Shown: positions 33,726-46,400 of the stretch, one piece after another
How positions within the stretch are numbered: the first letter of the stretch is position 1
How the letters are laid out: each line of letters opens with the position of its first letter
NCBI GenBank assembly: GCA_958510875.1
Contig: OY294070.1
Location: 16,483,631 to 16,547,630, forward strand
Direction of reading: 5' to 3'
DNA from: Endomychus coccineus
Taxonomy: Eukaryota > Arthropoda > Insecta > Coleoptera > Endomychidae
DNA: 64,000 nucleotides
Notes under the pieces: model-generated
Told to the model about the DNA's origin: nothing
What the model saw: the letters and a program-made list of their open reading frames with translations, nothing else
Database searches by the model: none
Program-made: the position numbers and the translations under genes

Positions 33726-34153
33726 TCCGATTTTTAAAGGTTCTTTCAATATAACTCGAAAAGAATGAAAGATCGATAGATCCATTTAATACCTACAACT
33801 TTCTCATTCAACTTTTTTCTATCCGAGCTATAGTTTTTTACGTACTTAATTTCTGCAAATTTAACATTAGGCCGTCGTCATTGCTTCGACTATATGTGGA
33901 TTTTGCAGAAGTCATAATATCTTCAGAGAAAATTCTAGGTTCTTGAAGTCGCTCAAATACCATAGTTCAGAATATTCACCCAATCAGATGTTTGAAGGGA
34001 AGTGTCGAAATTCCAAACAGAAACCATTTATACATTCTTTACCGATTAGTAACAAAAAATGGAAGGAAATAAAAAGAAAACATTTGACAACACATCAATT
34101 TCGAGAAGTCAATCACTAATTTTGAATCTTTAATAGTCTTACATTGATTATTC
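33726..34153. other. Brd7/9 3' flank, nothing else recognised
   Basis: AT-rich region downstream of the Brd7/9 stop. No gene is supported. Confidence 0.45.
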
Positions 34154-34590
34154 CTATTCTAAAAGCATTTCTTCGATAGTTTTGTCGTCTCTGAGAGGAC
34201 TGTGCGCAAGATGAGATTCGCTTTCGAGGAACTGCCGCAGTTCCAGCTCCAGGTCTGGTACGTCCGAAGGCACGTCCACGTCAGGCGAAGCGACGCCGAG
34301 CGCCTTCCTCACTCCAACCACGGGCACAATGTCGGCGGGCGTGATTTTTTTCGCGATGTCCACCAAGTTGGTGGTGATGGTTTCGGCCATGCGGACCTCG
34401 TCGTCGCTAGGTTGAGGACATTGGTTGAGATGCGGTGGCAGCGGGGCAGATAAACGCTGATTTTGAGTATTTTGCAGACGTTCCAACAGTTGACACATCA
34501 CGTCCAAGCGCTGTTGCAGTTCGTGCCGTTCCTCCGATATACGAACTTCTTCCTCCATGTTTTCGAGGAAGTTCATGTTGATGCCGAGAC
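34154..34590 (-). CDS. Brd7-9: Brd7/9 exon 5
   Basis: The acceptor is AATTGCAG|GTCTCGG. It joins as LQSLGINMNFLENMEEE. A Gln/Leu-rich coiled segment and an acidic tail end EEMLLE-stop. Confidence 0.85.
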
Positions 34591-37500
34591 CTGCAATTGG
34601 ATTATACAATACTTGTCCGACCAGAGTAAACACATTGTTGACAATAAATAATATCTCAATGAATTTCACGAATTTTAACTGTATACCACCAAATGAATAA
34701 ATACTCCAGCAATATTTAGAAAAATGTATATTAGTACGTCGTGATTCACTTCCACTCTATTTCTCCTTCACAGCCTACTTCCGGGTAAACACAGCGTGTA
34801 GACTTTGGCGGTGGACTATCTACGACACACCCTTATTTCCGGGTTAACGCAGTGTATATTGCTGTCGTGATTCCCTTTCACTTTAAACATTCACACAATA
34901 CAGCCATTACAATTACTAATTAAACGATATTTGATATTACTAGGCCGTACCGCCAGCAAAACAATGGAACTCAATGTACTAACTCAATTAACAAAATTAC
35001 CTAATACTTCAATGGTAACTGGCGGAACATTTACTTTTGGCGGCACAAATGATTGTTTACACCCACTTCGGAAGACTCACTTTGGCTGTTTGATTGGCTC
35101 ATTCCCTCAGGCTATCTCATGACTTATTAATTTTACTTGCTAGTCGTTTTTTTATACCAATCGAGGTGTTGGTCAAGTCACCTACACCAGCTCCAGCCGA
35201 GCCCTTTTTGCTCATTTCGCGTGAATGATGCTCCGCCAGTTCCTTAATTCAGTGCGGTGGTTTTTATGCTCATGTTGACATTAAATATACACTGTTTTGA
35301 ATGAAATCAAATCTACGCAGTTTATGAATTGAAATGAATGCAAATCTGATCCTCATGCTACACAGCTATCCCCGGTACTATCTAAATTCCTATACAACAA
35401 TATAACAATTCAGAATTATGAATTCTATATACTAATATAATTGAAATTTAAAATTTATGATCAATATACACGTGGTTCCCATTAAATAATTATTGAATAT
35501 TTTTGAGATTCGTTACAGAACTCTTCAGACATTTGGAATGTTTCAGAAATATTCGCTAATATCACGGACAAATCAACTTTTGCAAAGGCATATTACTGTA
35601 TCTAGGAATGTCTAAATCAGATAAAATCTACCAAATTTTAAGCAATTATAGAAGAAAATGAATAAAAACACTTACTTTGCAACGATTTCAACTCTTCCAC
35701 GTCAATCTTGATAGCATCCATAGGCTTAACTTCTAGTACCGTTTTAACAGCCTCCTCTTCTTCCCTCAGCTTCTTATTCTCGTCCAGAACACGTTTAGTC
35801 TTGCTATGATCTCCCCCGGTCAACAGATCCAACAGACTATCCACGAGATGGGTTGCGTAATCGGAATCCTTCACGAAATCCATCACACTTTCCGCGTATT
35901 GTTGTGCCGTATCCGAACCGTAAGTATGATACACTAGATCACTTTCATCCTTCGTCAAATTCGCGAAAGCGGAATCGTAGCTGGGCGCGTACGAACCGAA
36001 AGCGCCGTAATAGAGAGGTTTCACGGGTTTGGCCAAGTTGCGTCGGTCTTCGCGGAATCCCTGTAATGTACCGGTTCCTTCGCTCAGTTTGCCGGTCAAT
36101 TGGCCCAGTAGAACTGGACGTTTCCTGGTGCCTGGGATGACGCCTACACCGCCCACTAGGATACTTAGATTGGTGGTACCGTCGCGACGTTGCTTAAGGA
36201 AACCCATCGGGACTCCTCCTCTTTTCATAACTACAACATCAGAAAAGTTTCGGAGATGAAAACAGTTTTTGTTACCATTGAAAATATGAGTGTCCATTAT
36301 CCCATTATAGACCTTTCAATGTACAACAGTCAATAAAATGCAAAATTCAAAAGCCATTGTATCCAGTTCTAGGCAAAAAATCCTTATTTATATCATTGTC
36401 TTCAGAAAGGTTTGAATTATAATTTGGTAAACTTTGAACAACTCGTAAGAAAAGCCCGTTAGATTTATAGATAAATTTTCAAAATTAAATTAAATTTGTA
36501 ATGGAAAAATTATTTTCCTCATTGTAGCAAAGCTGCCTTATTAATTATTAATTACAATACAAGTGCTTTACAGTATATTGGTAGTTAAGATATATTTTTA
36601 TGATCAATTCGAAATGGCAAATGGATCACTTGCTATGGTTTAAACCACGGTCTATATACGACCGTGGTTTAAACAAAGGTTTTTTACCCCGTCTTTTCCT
36701 TTGAAGCTACAATCTATTCACGTAACCATAACATAAGACATGCAAGACGACGCAGTCGTTTCTTATTAAATATGTAATTGGAATATTAAGTTGATATAAT
36801 TTTCATTAATACCTAAATTCAAGGAAGTCTGAATGAGGTCATAAAATCAAGGTCCCTGTCAACAAAAATAGAATAGTTCTTTTATATTCAGCTCAATAGA
36901 CTGGGGCAAGTCTCTCTCTTCTTGGGTAAAAGTTACTACCCCCAAACATATTAAAAATAAATAGGAGTGGTTATCCAAGATTATAAAAAACCAAACTCTC
37001 CACACTAAAGTCAGTTATTTTTTAACTTCTCGAGTAAAATCTTACTTTGACTATTTCACGATTCACTTAAATTATATTTTTCCAAGTTTTCTAGTTAAGC
37101 TTGCGTTGTGGTGTTTATGGTAGAATTTTCGCTAAGTTCATTTAGAATCAAGTCATATCGCTTAATACAGAAGATTTAGAATTCCTTGAATAATTAAATC
37201 TTAATAGTTTTGTTTAACTCCTTACCCTGGTTCATTAGAAAATAATAATAATTCATCACACTTACCCAATTTCCTTCTAGCTTCTCGTGCTGCATTCTGC
37301 GATCTGACGAGTATTTCTTCAGGTGTCAGCTCGTCAGTAATAGCTTCGAACTTGGTTGCAGGCATCTTTTTCTTATTTTCTTGAATGTGATCAGTATCGT
37401 CAGTTTCATCGTGATGTTTATTTTGTCTCAATTCGGCAGTTATTTCAAAACCGACATGTTCACTTGTTAATTCTGGGATGAGATTCAACAGCCATCCTAA

Positions 37501-38390
37501 CTTCTCGGGAGCCATAAGTTTAAGACCTGACTGTAAAAGTCTTTTGCTGGTTTTGTAATAGATTGTGTCCACATGGTTGTATTTCATGGCATTTGTGCAA
37601 ATTAACTTTATGTCTTCTACGAATTCCTGCAAACATAAATATTTTCATTGTGTGATTATTGTAAAAGTTGAATTAATACCTGAAGGGTAGGGTAAAGATT
37701 TTCCTCAATTTTCTGTCGAATTGTACTGAAATCCATGGGTTGAGAGATGATGGAGGAATAACCAGGAGCTATATTTTCTGTAACAGGCCATGCGAAAAAC
37801 TGTTGGGGATCTTTCTTCTCTAACAGCCCCAGCAAATGTTCCAACATTTTTTGTAATGGAGATTTTTCAAGAATCTTCTTCAATACACAAGTTCTTGGTT
37901 CCCTGTGTTGGTTTGGACTTCCCAAGACAGGATATGGTGAAGTTTGTTCTGCAACTGAGCAATTAATAATTATTAGCTTTAACACAATTTTTTTATGATA
38001 TCTAGTTGAATTTATTATATAAGCTATGAAAATAATACCCGTAATTTCCACATCATCTTCATGTTTCCTTTTCTTGTCTTTATGATGATGACGATGCTTC
38101 CTTTCCCGATCCTTGTTTTTGTCTTTCTTCTTCTTTTTCTTCTTACTCTTCTTATGGTGAGATCTACTTAGTGCAAAGTAGGGATCATTTGGGTCCAGAC
38201 TTTCGCCTTCTTGTGGGTTGGAAGCCGAAATGGAACCATTCCCAGGTTCAGTATTATGTTCAGGAGTACCTTGACTACCAACTTTCAATATTAGTTTCAA
38301 GCCCGTCGGTTTATCACTAATGCTTTCTAGTTTCTCACGTTTATCAGATTTATGTTTCTTATGTTTTTTAGCAATCAAATTAACAGACAT
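34154..38390 (-). CDS. Brd7-9: Brd7/9, bromodomain subunit of SWI/SNF remodelling complexes
   Basis: There are five exons: 38390-38039, 37954-37680, 37626-37266, 36230-35676 and 34590-34154. Phases match throughout; the total is 1980 nt, or 659 residues. The N-terminus is Lys-rich with a long KKKKKKDKNKDRERKHRHH-type run. The bromodomain spans exons 2-3, from LQKMLEHLLGLL through FFAWPV and SQPMDFSTI to NAMKYN, whose Asn is the acetyl-lysine contact. The C-terminal half has GFLKQRRDGTTNLS and YAESVMDFVKDSDYATHLVD, typical of the BRD7/BRD9 family. The last exon has a coiled-coil-like Glu/Gln/Leu stretch. It should act in the nucleus as the acetyl-histone reader of a PBAF/GBAF-type complex. Length fits BRD7 (about 650) and BRD9 (about 600). 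Insects usually have one such gene. Confidence 0.9.
34940..35510. repeat. Dispersed repeat in Brd7/9 intron 4
   Basis: It matches 56865-57310 in opposite orientation: CCTAATACTTCAATGGTAAC, CCGAGCCCTTTTTGCTCATT, and an end with GAGATTCGTTACAG. The class is unknown; a solo LTR beginning TGTAACGAATCTC is possible. Confidence 0.65.
35676..36230 (-). CDS. Brd7-9: Brd7/9 exon 4
   Basis: The acceptor is TGTTGTAG|TTATG and the donor GCAAA|GTAAGT. It carries the family region from GVPMGFLKQRRDG to LLDLLTGGDHSKT. Confidence 0.88.
36638..36674. mobile_element. Transposon excision scar with P-like ends
   Basis: The sequence is GTTTAAAC, then 21 bp starting CACGGTC and ending TACGACCGTG, then GTTTAAAC. 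The ends are those of the P-like element at 32400-33012, the octamers match exactly, and the middle is TATA filler. P-element excision typically leaves such scars. It lies in Brd7/9 intron 3. Confidence 0.65.
37266..37626 (-). CDS. Brd7-9: Brd7/9 exon 3 (end of bromodomain)
   Basis: The acceptor is TTTGCAG|GAATTC and the donor TTGG|GTAAGT. It holds EFVEDIKLICTNAMKYN with the acetyl-lysine-binding Asn, then the ZA/C-helix end and an acidic linker. Confidence 0.9.
37680..37954 (-). CDS. Brd7-9: Brd7/9 exon 2 (bromodomain start)
   Basis: The acceptor is TTGCTCAG|TTGCAG and the donor CTTCAG|GTATTA. It encodes SPLQKMLEHLLGLLEKKDP, FFAWPV and YSSIISQPMDFSTIRQKI. Confidence 0.9.
38039..38390 (-). 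CDS. Brd7-9: Brd7/9 exon 1 (start, basic N-terminus)
   Basis: MSVNLIAKKHKKHKSDKREK starts at 38390. The 84-bp intron after ATTACGG|GTATT has no in-frame stop, so read-through is possible, but excision keeps the family's spacing. A Lys/His-rich tract suggests nuclear localisation. Confidence 0.85.
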
Positions 38391-38559
38391 TTTATTAGTT
38401 TACTAACTTAACCTAAGTAAATATGTAATCATTTAAATAATACACTTTAGGCTTCACTAACAAAGTAACAATCATAGAATATTAAATGAAAGTTACTAAC
38501 AGGTATCTATGATGCTAACTACACTAGTTGATGCATAGAGCGAGAAAGCGTTATGTCAT

Positions 38560-39310
38560 AAGGTTTTATGGGCCGCAGATCACAATTTTGACGTCAGATT
38601 TACTTGAAATCAATTCTGGGGGTGGAAAATCGATCAAATTGGCCATTTTCGCACCCTTATAGATTATTTTGGCAATATATATTATTTTTGGGTTTTAAAT
38701 CCACCAAGGGGATTTTTTCGGTCGCAGATCACAATTTTGACGTCAGATTTACTTGAAATCAATTCTGGGGATGGAAAATCGATCATATTGACTATTTTTG
38801 CACCCTTATAGATTATTTTTGGATTTTAAATCCACCAAGGTTTTTTGGGTCGCAGATCACGATTTTGACGTCAGATTTACTTGAAATCAATTCTGGGGGT
38901 GGAAAATCTATCAAATTGGCCATTTTTGCACCCTTATAATTATTTTTGGGTTTTAAATCCACCAAGCGAGTTTTTTGGGTCGCAGATCACGATTATGACG
39001 TCAGATTTATTTGAAATAAATTCTGGGGGTAGAAAATCGATCAAATTGGCCCTTTTTGCACCCTTATAATTATTTTGGCAATATATATTTTTGGATTTTA
39101 TATCCACCAAGGGGCTTTTTGAGGCGCTTATCACGGTTTTGGCGTCAGATTTACGTAAAATCAATTCTGGGGGTGTAAAATCGATCAAATTGGCCATTTT
39201 TGCACCCTTGTAGATTTTTGGATTTCAAATCCCCCGAGGGGTTTTTGGGTCGCTGATCACGATTTTGACGTCAGATTTACTTGAAATCAATTCTGGGGGT
39301 GGAAAATTAG
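38560..39310. repeat. Satellite-like array, six ~125-140-bp units
   Basis: Units start at about 38565, 38720, 38848, 38980, 39122 and 39246. Each has GGTCGCAGATCACGATTTT, GACGTCAGATTTACTTGAAA and TTGGCCATTTTTGCACCC. TGACGTCA-like words recur. Frames across it are repeat artefacts. Confidence 0.9.
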
Positions 39311-39745
39311 CAAGTTTTGTCAATTTCTGGAACCCAAGGGGTAAGGGAAGGTGTGGGTAACTAGTGGGGTTTTATGTGTTATGAATGGTCCTGATAACCC
39401 CACGAATCGAATCCCACAAACATTTTTCGATTCCGGTTCGTTGCCTGGACTAAGTGAGGGAAGTAAAAATGAGTAATAAAACCAAGATTTCAAATCTTTG
39501 GAAAACAAAATGTTACAAAACAACTAATTGTTTAATCACTTTCTTTACAATATAATAAGAATTTATTTACAAAAAATCTTGAACTTTATACATAACTTAG
39601 GATACGAATTTGCTTTTCAATTTTCCAAAATTTACACAGTTTTTCTTCTCATTTGAGTTGAAGCTTTCACAAGTTCTGCATTGAGGGACAAAATTACAGA
39701 GAACAAAACACTTTACAAAACAAAACAAGTCTCCAACAAACGATT
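39311..39745. other. Copy B 3' flank, nothing recognised
   Basis: Region downstream of the copy B stop; no gene is supported. Confidence 0.4.
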
Positions 39746-40408
39746 CTATTCACTTATATCTTCAACCACAATAAAATTTGGACCATTATTAATTTTCAAA
39801 CTAGTTATAATATCTTCAGTCGTAACATTAACTTCTGCCATAGGTTCCTCTTTAAATTTTTTTCGTTCACTCAAAATCGTTTCCAGTATTCCTCCACTTC
39901 GTTTCGACTTTTGAACGGTTTCGACATGTTCATCGCCAGGTTCGATGGAAATTTTATCATCTTTTTGTGCTGAATTTTCCGTTTCACTATCCGAATCAGG
40001 TTCTACAACGGTTTCAATTTGATTTTCAAAATCAGAATCGGCACTCGTTCCTGTGGTCGTTATCCGTTTGGTACAACCGGCAACATGTTCATCCAGCAAT
40101 CTTTCACTTGAAAACGATTCGAAACAATAGGAACATGAACAAACATCGTCATTCGTTGCTGTCTTATTTCGTTCGCTGCAAGTTGCAATATGTTCGTCTC
40201 GTAATCTTTTACTAGGCATTATTTTTTTACACTTTTCACATTCGTAGCATTTCGTGTTGAAATGGGTACGTTCGTGTTTCAACATGTTCGATCTGAGTGA
40301 GAAACGTTTCTTGCAGTGAACGCATACGTGTTTCCAGTGTTTTGGATCCGTATGACACATGTATATGTGCATTCTCAAACCGTCACGGGTTTTAAAATTT
40401 TTCGGACA
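39746..40408 (-). CDS. Copy B exon 6: zinc fingers and tail
   Basis: The acceptor is TTTTTCAG|TGTCCG. It completes the finger FKCAQC..HIYMCH with exon 5, then HVCVHCKKRF...HERTH, YECEKC...HIATC and CSCSYC...HVAGC. Only one copy of the 17-residue unit is present. It ends VVEDISE-stop. Confidence 0.8.
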   Translation of the reverse strand, partial: CPKNFKTRDGLRMHIYMCHTDPKHWKHVCVHCKKRFSLRSNMLKHERTHFNTKCYECEKCKKIMPSKRLRDEHIATCSERNKTATNDDVCSCSYCFESFSSERLLDEHVAGCTKRITTTGTSADSDFENQIETVVEPDSDSETENSAQKDDKISIEPGDEHVETVQKSKRSGGILETILSERKKFKEEPMAEVNVTTEDIITSLKINNGPNFIVVEDISE

Positions 40409-43400
40409 CTGAAAAAAATAGCCAATTTTAGAACGAAATACTAGGCATTTATACATTTAAGTGATTAGTATTTTATTGTCTAGTTTATATCTTTAAGAAA
40501 AAATTACGTCATATTTGGTCATTCTTAGAGTTGGCAACACATTACAGAGTTGCCGATATAAACTGTTTATTTCTTGAAATGCCGGGATATCAAAAATTAT
40601 CTTGGTCAAGGGTGGTTGTGGAATCTAAAACGTGTGTCTTACTTTACGTTTGAAATAATTATGTCACTGTCACACTGACATCATCAATAACCTACAAATT
40701 TCATACCTATTTATTTCAGTTGTAAAACAATAATGAACTACAAATTATGAAATAATTATGTGAACTTTGAACCTTTTCAGAGGTCGTGATAGACACAATC
40801 CGGGTGAAAAACTGTTTTGAAATAGTTAATTTTCCCTAAATCGAATGACGTTCACGTGAGAAGCCCGTAGCGCGCCAGTTAGAAAAGTGCAAACTGGTTG
40901 TACCTAATACGACTTTACGACGACTTTTCGCGTGCCGTTTTCGCTCCATGTAGTTAGATTTAGTATCGTACCGTGCCCGACGGCCCTTCTTTTTTCGATA
41001 AATGTCCATTAAATAGGAAAATTTAATTAAAACAGTTTGAGCTATTCTCAGATCTCAGCTACGCGCGTCTAACGTGCGACGTACCAAAGGGAATTTTCTC
41101 GCGACTAAAATATACACGAAGCGGGTAAAAATTAGCGGCCCATAGCCAAAAACACTTTATTACAACTGGAGCCGGTCGCACGGGGTTAGAAACGGCCCCA
41201 AATTAACAAGACCGAGGTAAAATGTATAAACTCTAACTAACGCGCAGCGAGCTCCTCGAGGCATATGTCAAAATTATTTCATTCGTAGCTAATTACATAG
41301 GACGTCTGGCGTTCATGCAATTATGTTTTTAGATAATTCGAACTTTCTAATTTCGATAGGCCACGTGAAAATCCCGGAGTCCAAAGCGCTAAAGACTTCT
41401 GAGTGTTACAATATTCGTATAAAATTGCGAAAAACTTCAAATTAATTAAACATAAGTATTTCAAACGTCAAGTAAGTCGCACGTTTTAGATCCCACAACC
41501 ACCCTTGGCCAAGATAATTTTTGATATCCCGGTATATATAATAATAATTCAATATTTATTCAGGTGTAGTAATATAGTATTATACACAGTGACGGCTGGT
41601 ACTGAAGGGCATAAGGGCAGGTGCCCCCCCCCCCTTGTTATCCGCTCGTGGTTGATACGTCTAAAATAATAAGAATTAAATATTTAATTTAGACGTAAAA
41701 CTTTTTGTTCGTTCAATTTAAATTATATTAAAATATCGTTTAAAATTTATATTAATTCAAATTACATTCAAATTCATGTCCTTTTATTTGCTTTAAATTA
41801 GTATTGAAATTTACTATATCCAAAAAATTACTATATAGAACTTGAGGTGAATTTGCTTTTTTTGAATTGTTCATTGTTGAGAAATGACAAAGCAGTACCT
41901 GTTGAAACTAGTCGAGGAGCACAGGCGGCGAATTCCAAGCGTTACAAAAAAAGCGTTAATGTGATGTATGATTACAAACTATTAAATGTATGATTATAAA
42001 TTATTAAATGATTGTTAAAAATATTTGATTGTAAATACTAGAATATACTCTGTACTCATCACATTCTATTAACTTTATGACTCGTCGATTAATTTTATTA
42101 AGATCCATGATTGAGGTACAAAATTGGCAAAGTTGTGGCAAAAAAAAATGCAAAATGATATTTGTTTTTAATTCATTACTTTGTGCCAAATTATCGTACA
42201 CTCGAATTTTTAGGAAACTTAAAGAAAAATGATTGAAATGTATTGACCTGTTGTCTGATTGAGTCCATGATTTTTTCGGCTCGGCCTACGAGCTGTCAAT
42301 GTGGGACATTTTTTGACACCAGGAACATATTTTTCTTAGCGAGGTGGGAGGGAGTGGAATGGATTTGTTATCACATTAAAGGGAGCGTTCTAACCTTTTC
42401 AGAACTCATAGATTCATCCATTTTCGACTACATGCAACCGAGTTAAGGCACTCTGAATTTTTGCCATTTTTGGTGCATTTTCAAGTGGTGCGTTTTTCCA
42501 CTCGACTGTAGATTATCATAACTGATGGGCGATTTTCTATGAAATTGTCAATTCAATTAATTCTACGTGATACTAGACTACGTTAAAAGAGCGTATGACG
42601 CATCACGAACCTAAAAATATGAAGTTATTAAAGTTGAAGGTTGAAATTACAGCTTTTAGGCCTTAAAAAATGGTTCTTTTCGCCAATATATCTGTCGGAA
42701 AGTGGATGTGGCGACTGAAATGCATTAAATTCTTTGTGTTTGAATGTGATAATGTCTCCCAAGTGTCAAACATCCCGTTATTGTAGAACAGTGTTAAGAA
42801 ACCTCTCAAAAATTGAGGAAAAACTTCAAAAAACACGTTTTGGGCTTGATGCACCTCTAAATATTAACCGATTTGTTTCAAATTTGGGGACCTCTGAATG
42901 AATTTGAACGGGGAATAATATACTCGAAGACGCGAAATAAAAAAATATCGATTTTTTTCGGCACAGCCTAGTATCTTTGTATATTTTCAATGTAGACTCT
43001 TTATTATTTTTTATAATTCACGATACATTCGTTACAGTGTAAAAGGGTTCGTCCCGTTGATAAATGAAGCAATAAATAACTATTATCAAACCCTAAAGTT
43101 TTAATTTTTTGTGCCCAGTACAAAGTGTACTATTAGTGTAATAGATATTTAAAATTAATTATAGGATAATATATTAATGCTATAGAATTATAAGTTATAT
43201 ACTTGTTGAAAATATCATGTATCAAACCAAACCAAACGAGACGCTTAACTTTAAAAAATGGTCCTTCGAGCGATGTCAAATTTAACAAATCAAGTACGAG
43301 TATGTTGTACATACCTGAGCACACTTGAAGTTCCGCTTCATCGCGTGAGTGAGTACATGTTTCTTCATGGCGTTATTAAAGGCAAACCTTTTGCCACAGT

Positions 43401-46400
43401 CGCTGCATTGATAATTCAACGGTTTCGTTTCATGTCTGTTGATGATGTGATTGCGTAGACGTTTGTAGCCGACGACGACGCCGCATAATTCGCACAACGC
43501 GTTCTCCGGTACTTCCTGTTTCCGTCTGCACAGTTTCTCTTTAAAATGTTCGATTAGCTCGTCGCCAGTCTCGAACACGGTCATACAATAAACGCACACC
43601 AGGTCGTGTTCTCTGGCTGACGGATCAACCTGCTTGATTTGGAGCGTGTCGTTGATTCTGACGTAACTAGTCATCAGTTTCTTGTCGGCGGGACACGTGA
43701 TTTTGGGATCGTCGACGTCCAATAAGGTTTCTGAAACGAAACAAATTATATTATGTGGGAGTGGTAAAGCAGATGGTGAAGACACGATTTTCCAAACATG
43801 ACTTCTTTGAAATACATAAGCATGATATTTCACCCTCCAGACTTGCGATTTTCAACTGATTGTTCATTATATTGGGGAACGGCTAAAATACTGTGCAAGG
43901 AATATCCTCCCTTGAAGAGGAAATTGCAGAACTTTCAGTTAAAATTCAATAGATTTGCTAAAATACTGGGTGAGAAATCTTCTTCCTTGGAGAAGCAAGT
44001 TTAAGGAATTACTTACATACTGTATAAGAAATCTTTTTCATTGAAGAGGAAATTACAATAGTATGAAGATTCGCACACATAATGTGCAAGGAGAATCTTC
44101 TTCCACAGAGAGGAAATTACAAGAGTTTAGGAATTGCTCAACAACTGCGTAAATATTATTATTATTTTTTAGAAAGAAAATTACAAGACCATATTCTACT
44201 GAAAATTTAATTGATTTGGGAATTACGAAAAAATTGGGTAGGAGTCATCATTGAAGAGGAAATTACAAAAGTTTGGGGAATTGTCCAGATACTGCGCAAG
44301 GAATCTTCTCCCTTACGGAAATTGCAAGGGATATTCTGAACAATTTCACAAACTTTTGTAATTTCCTCTTCAAGAAAATTAAGAGGAAATTATAAAAGTT
44401 TGGGGAATTGCTCACCTACTGCGCAAGAAAATTATAATAATATAATTACAGAAATTACAAGAGATATTTTACTGAAAATTCAATAGATTTGGGCATTGCT
44501 AGAATATTGGGTAAAAAATCTTTCTTGGAGATTACAAGATGGGGAATTCTCCCTTACGGAAATATCAAGAGATATTCTGAACAATTACCCAAACTTTAGT
44601 AATTTCTTCTTCAAGGAATAAGACTTTCCTACCCAGTATTTTCGTATAATTCCCAAATCAATTAAATTTTCTGTAGAACATATATATTCTACTGAAAATT
44701 TAATTGATTTGGGAATTACAAAAATACTGGGTAGGAAAATCTTATTCCTTGAAGAGGAAATTACAAAAGTTTGGAGAATTGCTCACATACTGCACGAAGA
44801 AATTATAATAATATAATTACGGAAATTACAAGAGATATTTTACTGAAAATTCAATAGATTTGGGCATTGCCAGAATATTGGGTGAAAAAATCTTTCTTGG
44901 AGGAGATTAAACGAGTTTGAGGAATTGCTCAAATACTGCGCAAGACATCTTCATTGAAATTACTTGAGTTTGGAGAATTGCTCACATATTGTGCAAGGAA
45001 TCTTCTTACTTGGAGAGTAAATCACAAGAGTCTGGGGAATACCTCAAGACTCTGCAAGGAATCTTGTTCCTTGACGAGGAAATTACAAATGTTTGGAGAA
45101 TTGCTTACATACTGCTCAAGACATCTTCTTCGTTGAAATTACATGAGTTTGGGGAATCGCTCACATATTGTGCAAGGAATCTTCTTTCTTATAGAGGAAA
45201 TTACAAGAGTTTCGGAAATATCACACATACTGTACAAGGAATTTTGTTTCTTGAAGGGGAAATTACAAGAATTTGGAGAATTGCTCACATATTGTGCAAG
45301 GATCTTCTTTCTTGGAGAAGAGATCACAAGAGTTTGGGGAAACCCTCACATACTTTGCGAGGAATCTTGTTCCTTGACGAGGAAATTACAGGAGTTTGGA
45401 GAATTGTTCACATATTGTGCAAGGATCTTCTTTCTTGGAGAGGAAATCACAAGATTTTGAGGAAAGCCTCACATACTTTGCAAGGAATGTTGTTCCTTGG
45501 CGAGGATATTACAGGAGTTTGGAGAATTGCTCTTATACCGCGCAAGGCATCTTCCTTGCAATTACATCAGTTTGGGGAATCGCTCACATATCGTGCAAAG
45601 AGGAAATCACAAGAGTTCGGGAAATACCACACATACTGTGCACGGAATCTTATTTCTTAAAGAGGAAATTACAAGAGTTTGGAGAATTGCTCACATATTG
45701 GGCAAGGATCTTCTTTCTTGGAGGAAATCACAAGAGTTTGGGGAAAGCCTCACATATTTGCGAGGAATCTTGTTCCTTGACGAAGGGATCTTTTTTTTTA
45801 GAGAGGAAATTACAAGAGTTTGTGGAAAGCCTCACATACTTTGCGAGGAATCTTGTACCTTGACGAGGAAATTACAAGTTTGGAGAATTGCTCAAATACT
45901 GCGCAATACATCTTCTTCCTTTACGGAAATTACAAGATATTCTACTGAAAATTCAATAGATTTGGCGATTGCTAGAATGCTGGGTAAAAAAATCTTTCTT
46001 GGAGGAGATTACAAGCGTTTGTGGGAATCTTTTTCCTTAGAGAGGAAATTACAAGAGATATTCTACTGATTCAACAGATTCGAGCATAGCTTGAATACTG
46101 GGTAAAAAACATCTTCCTTGGAGAGGATATTACAAGAGTTTGGGGAATTGCTCGATAACTGCGCAAATAATCTTTTTCTTTAGATTTTAGTGAGAACAAA
46201 ATCAAATGAAAACAGACAAATGAAGTTTTATCCGCAAATAACTATTGACTAATATGATTGTTCATAAAGTGAAAACATCAATTTTTTTTTTGTATTTTGG
46301 TACTCACTTGTAACATCACCATCATTTACTGAATTCAATTGGTCATCACATTTTCGATTCCCGGTCACATTATAAAACATAGAAATCGGATTGCAGTTTT

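Noticed and set aside
34202..36259. Plus-strand Arg/Pro-rich frames opposite Brd7/9
   Set aside because: They are antisense shadows of real Brd7/9 exons.
39746..40408. Loss of a zinc-binding Cys in copy B (CPKN against CSKC)
   Set aside because: After joining exon 5, the finger's Cys pair is CAQC/CSQC from the previous exon, so the finger is intact in both copies.
44954..46069. Long overlapping open frames of 60-223 codons on the plus strand
   Set aside because: They follow the minisatellite period, repeat the same residues, and lie in an intron of a gene on the other strand.
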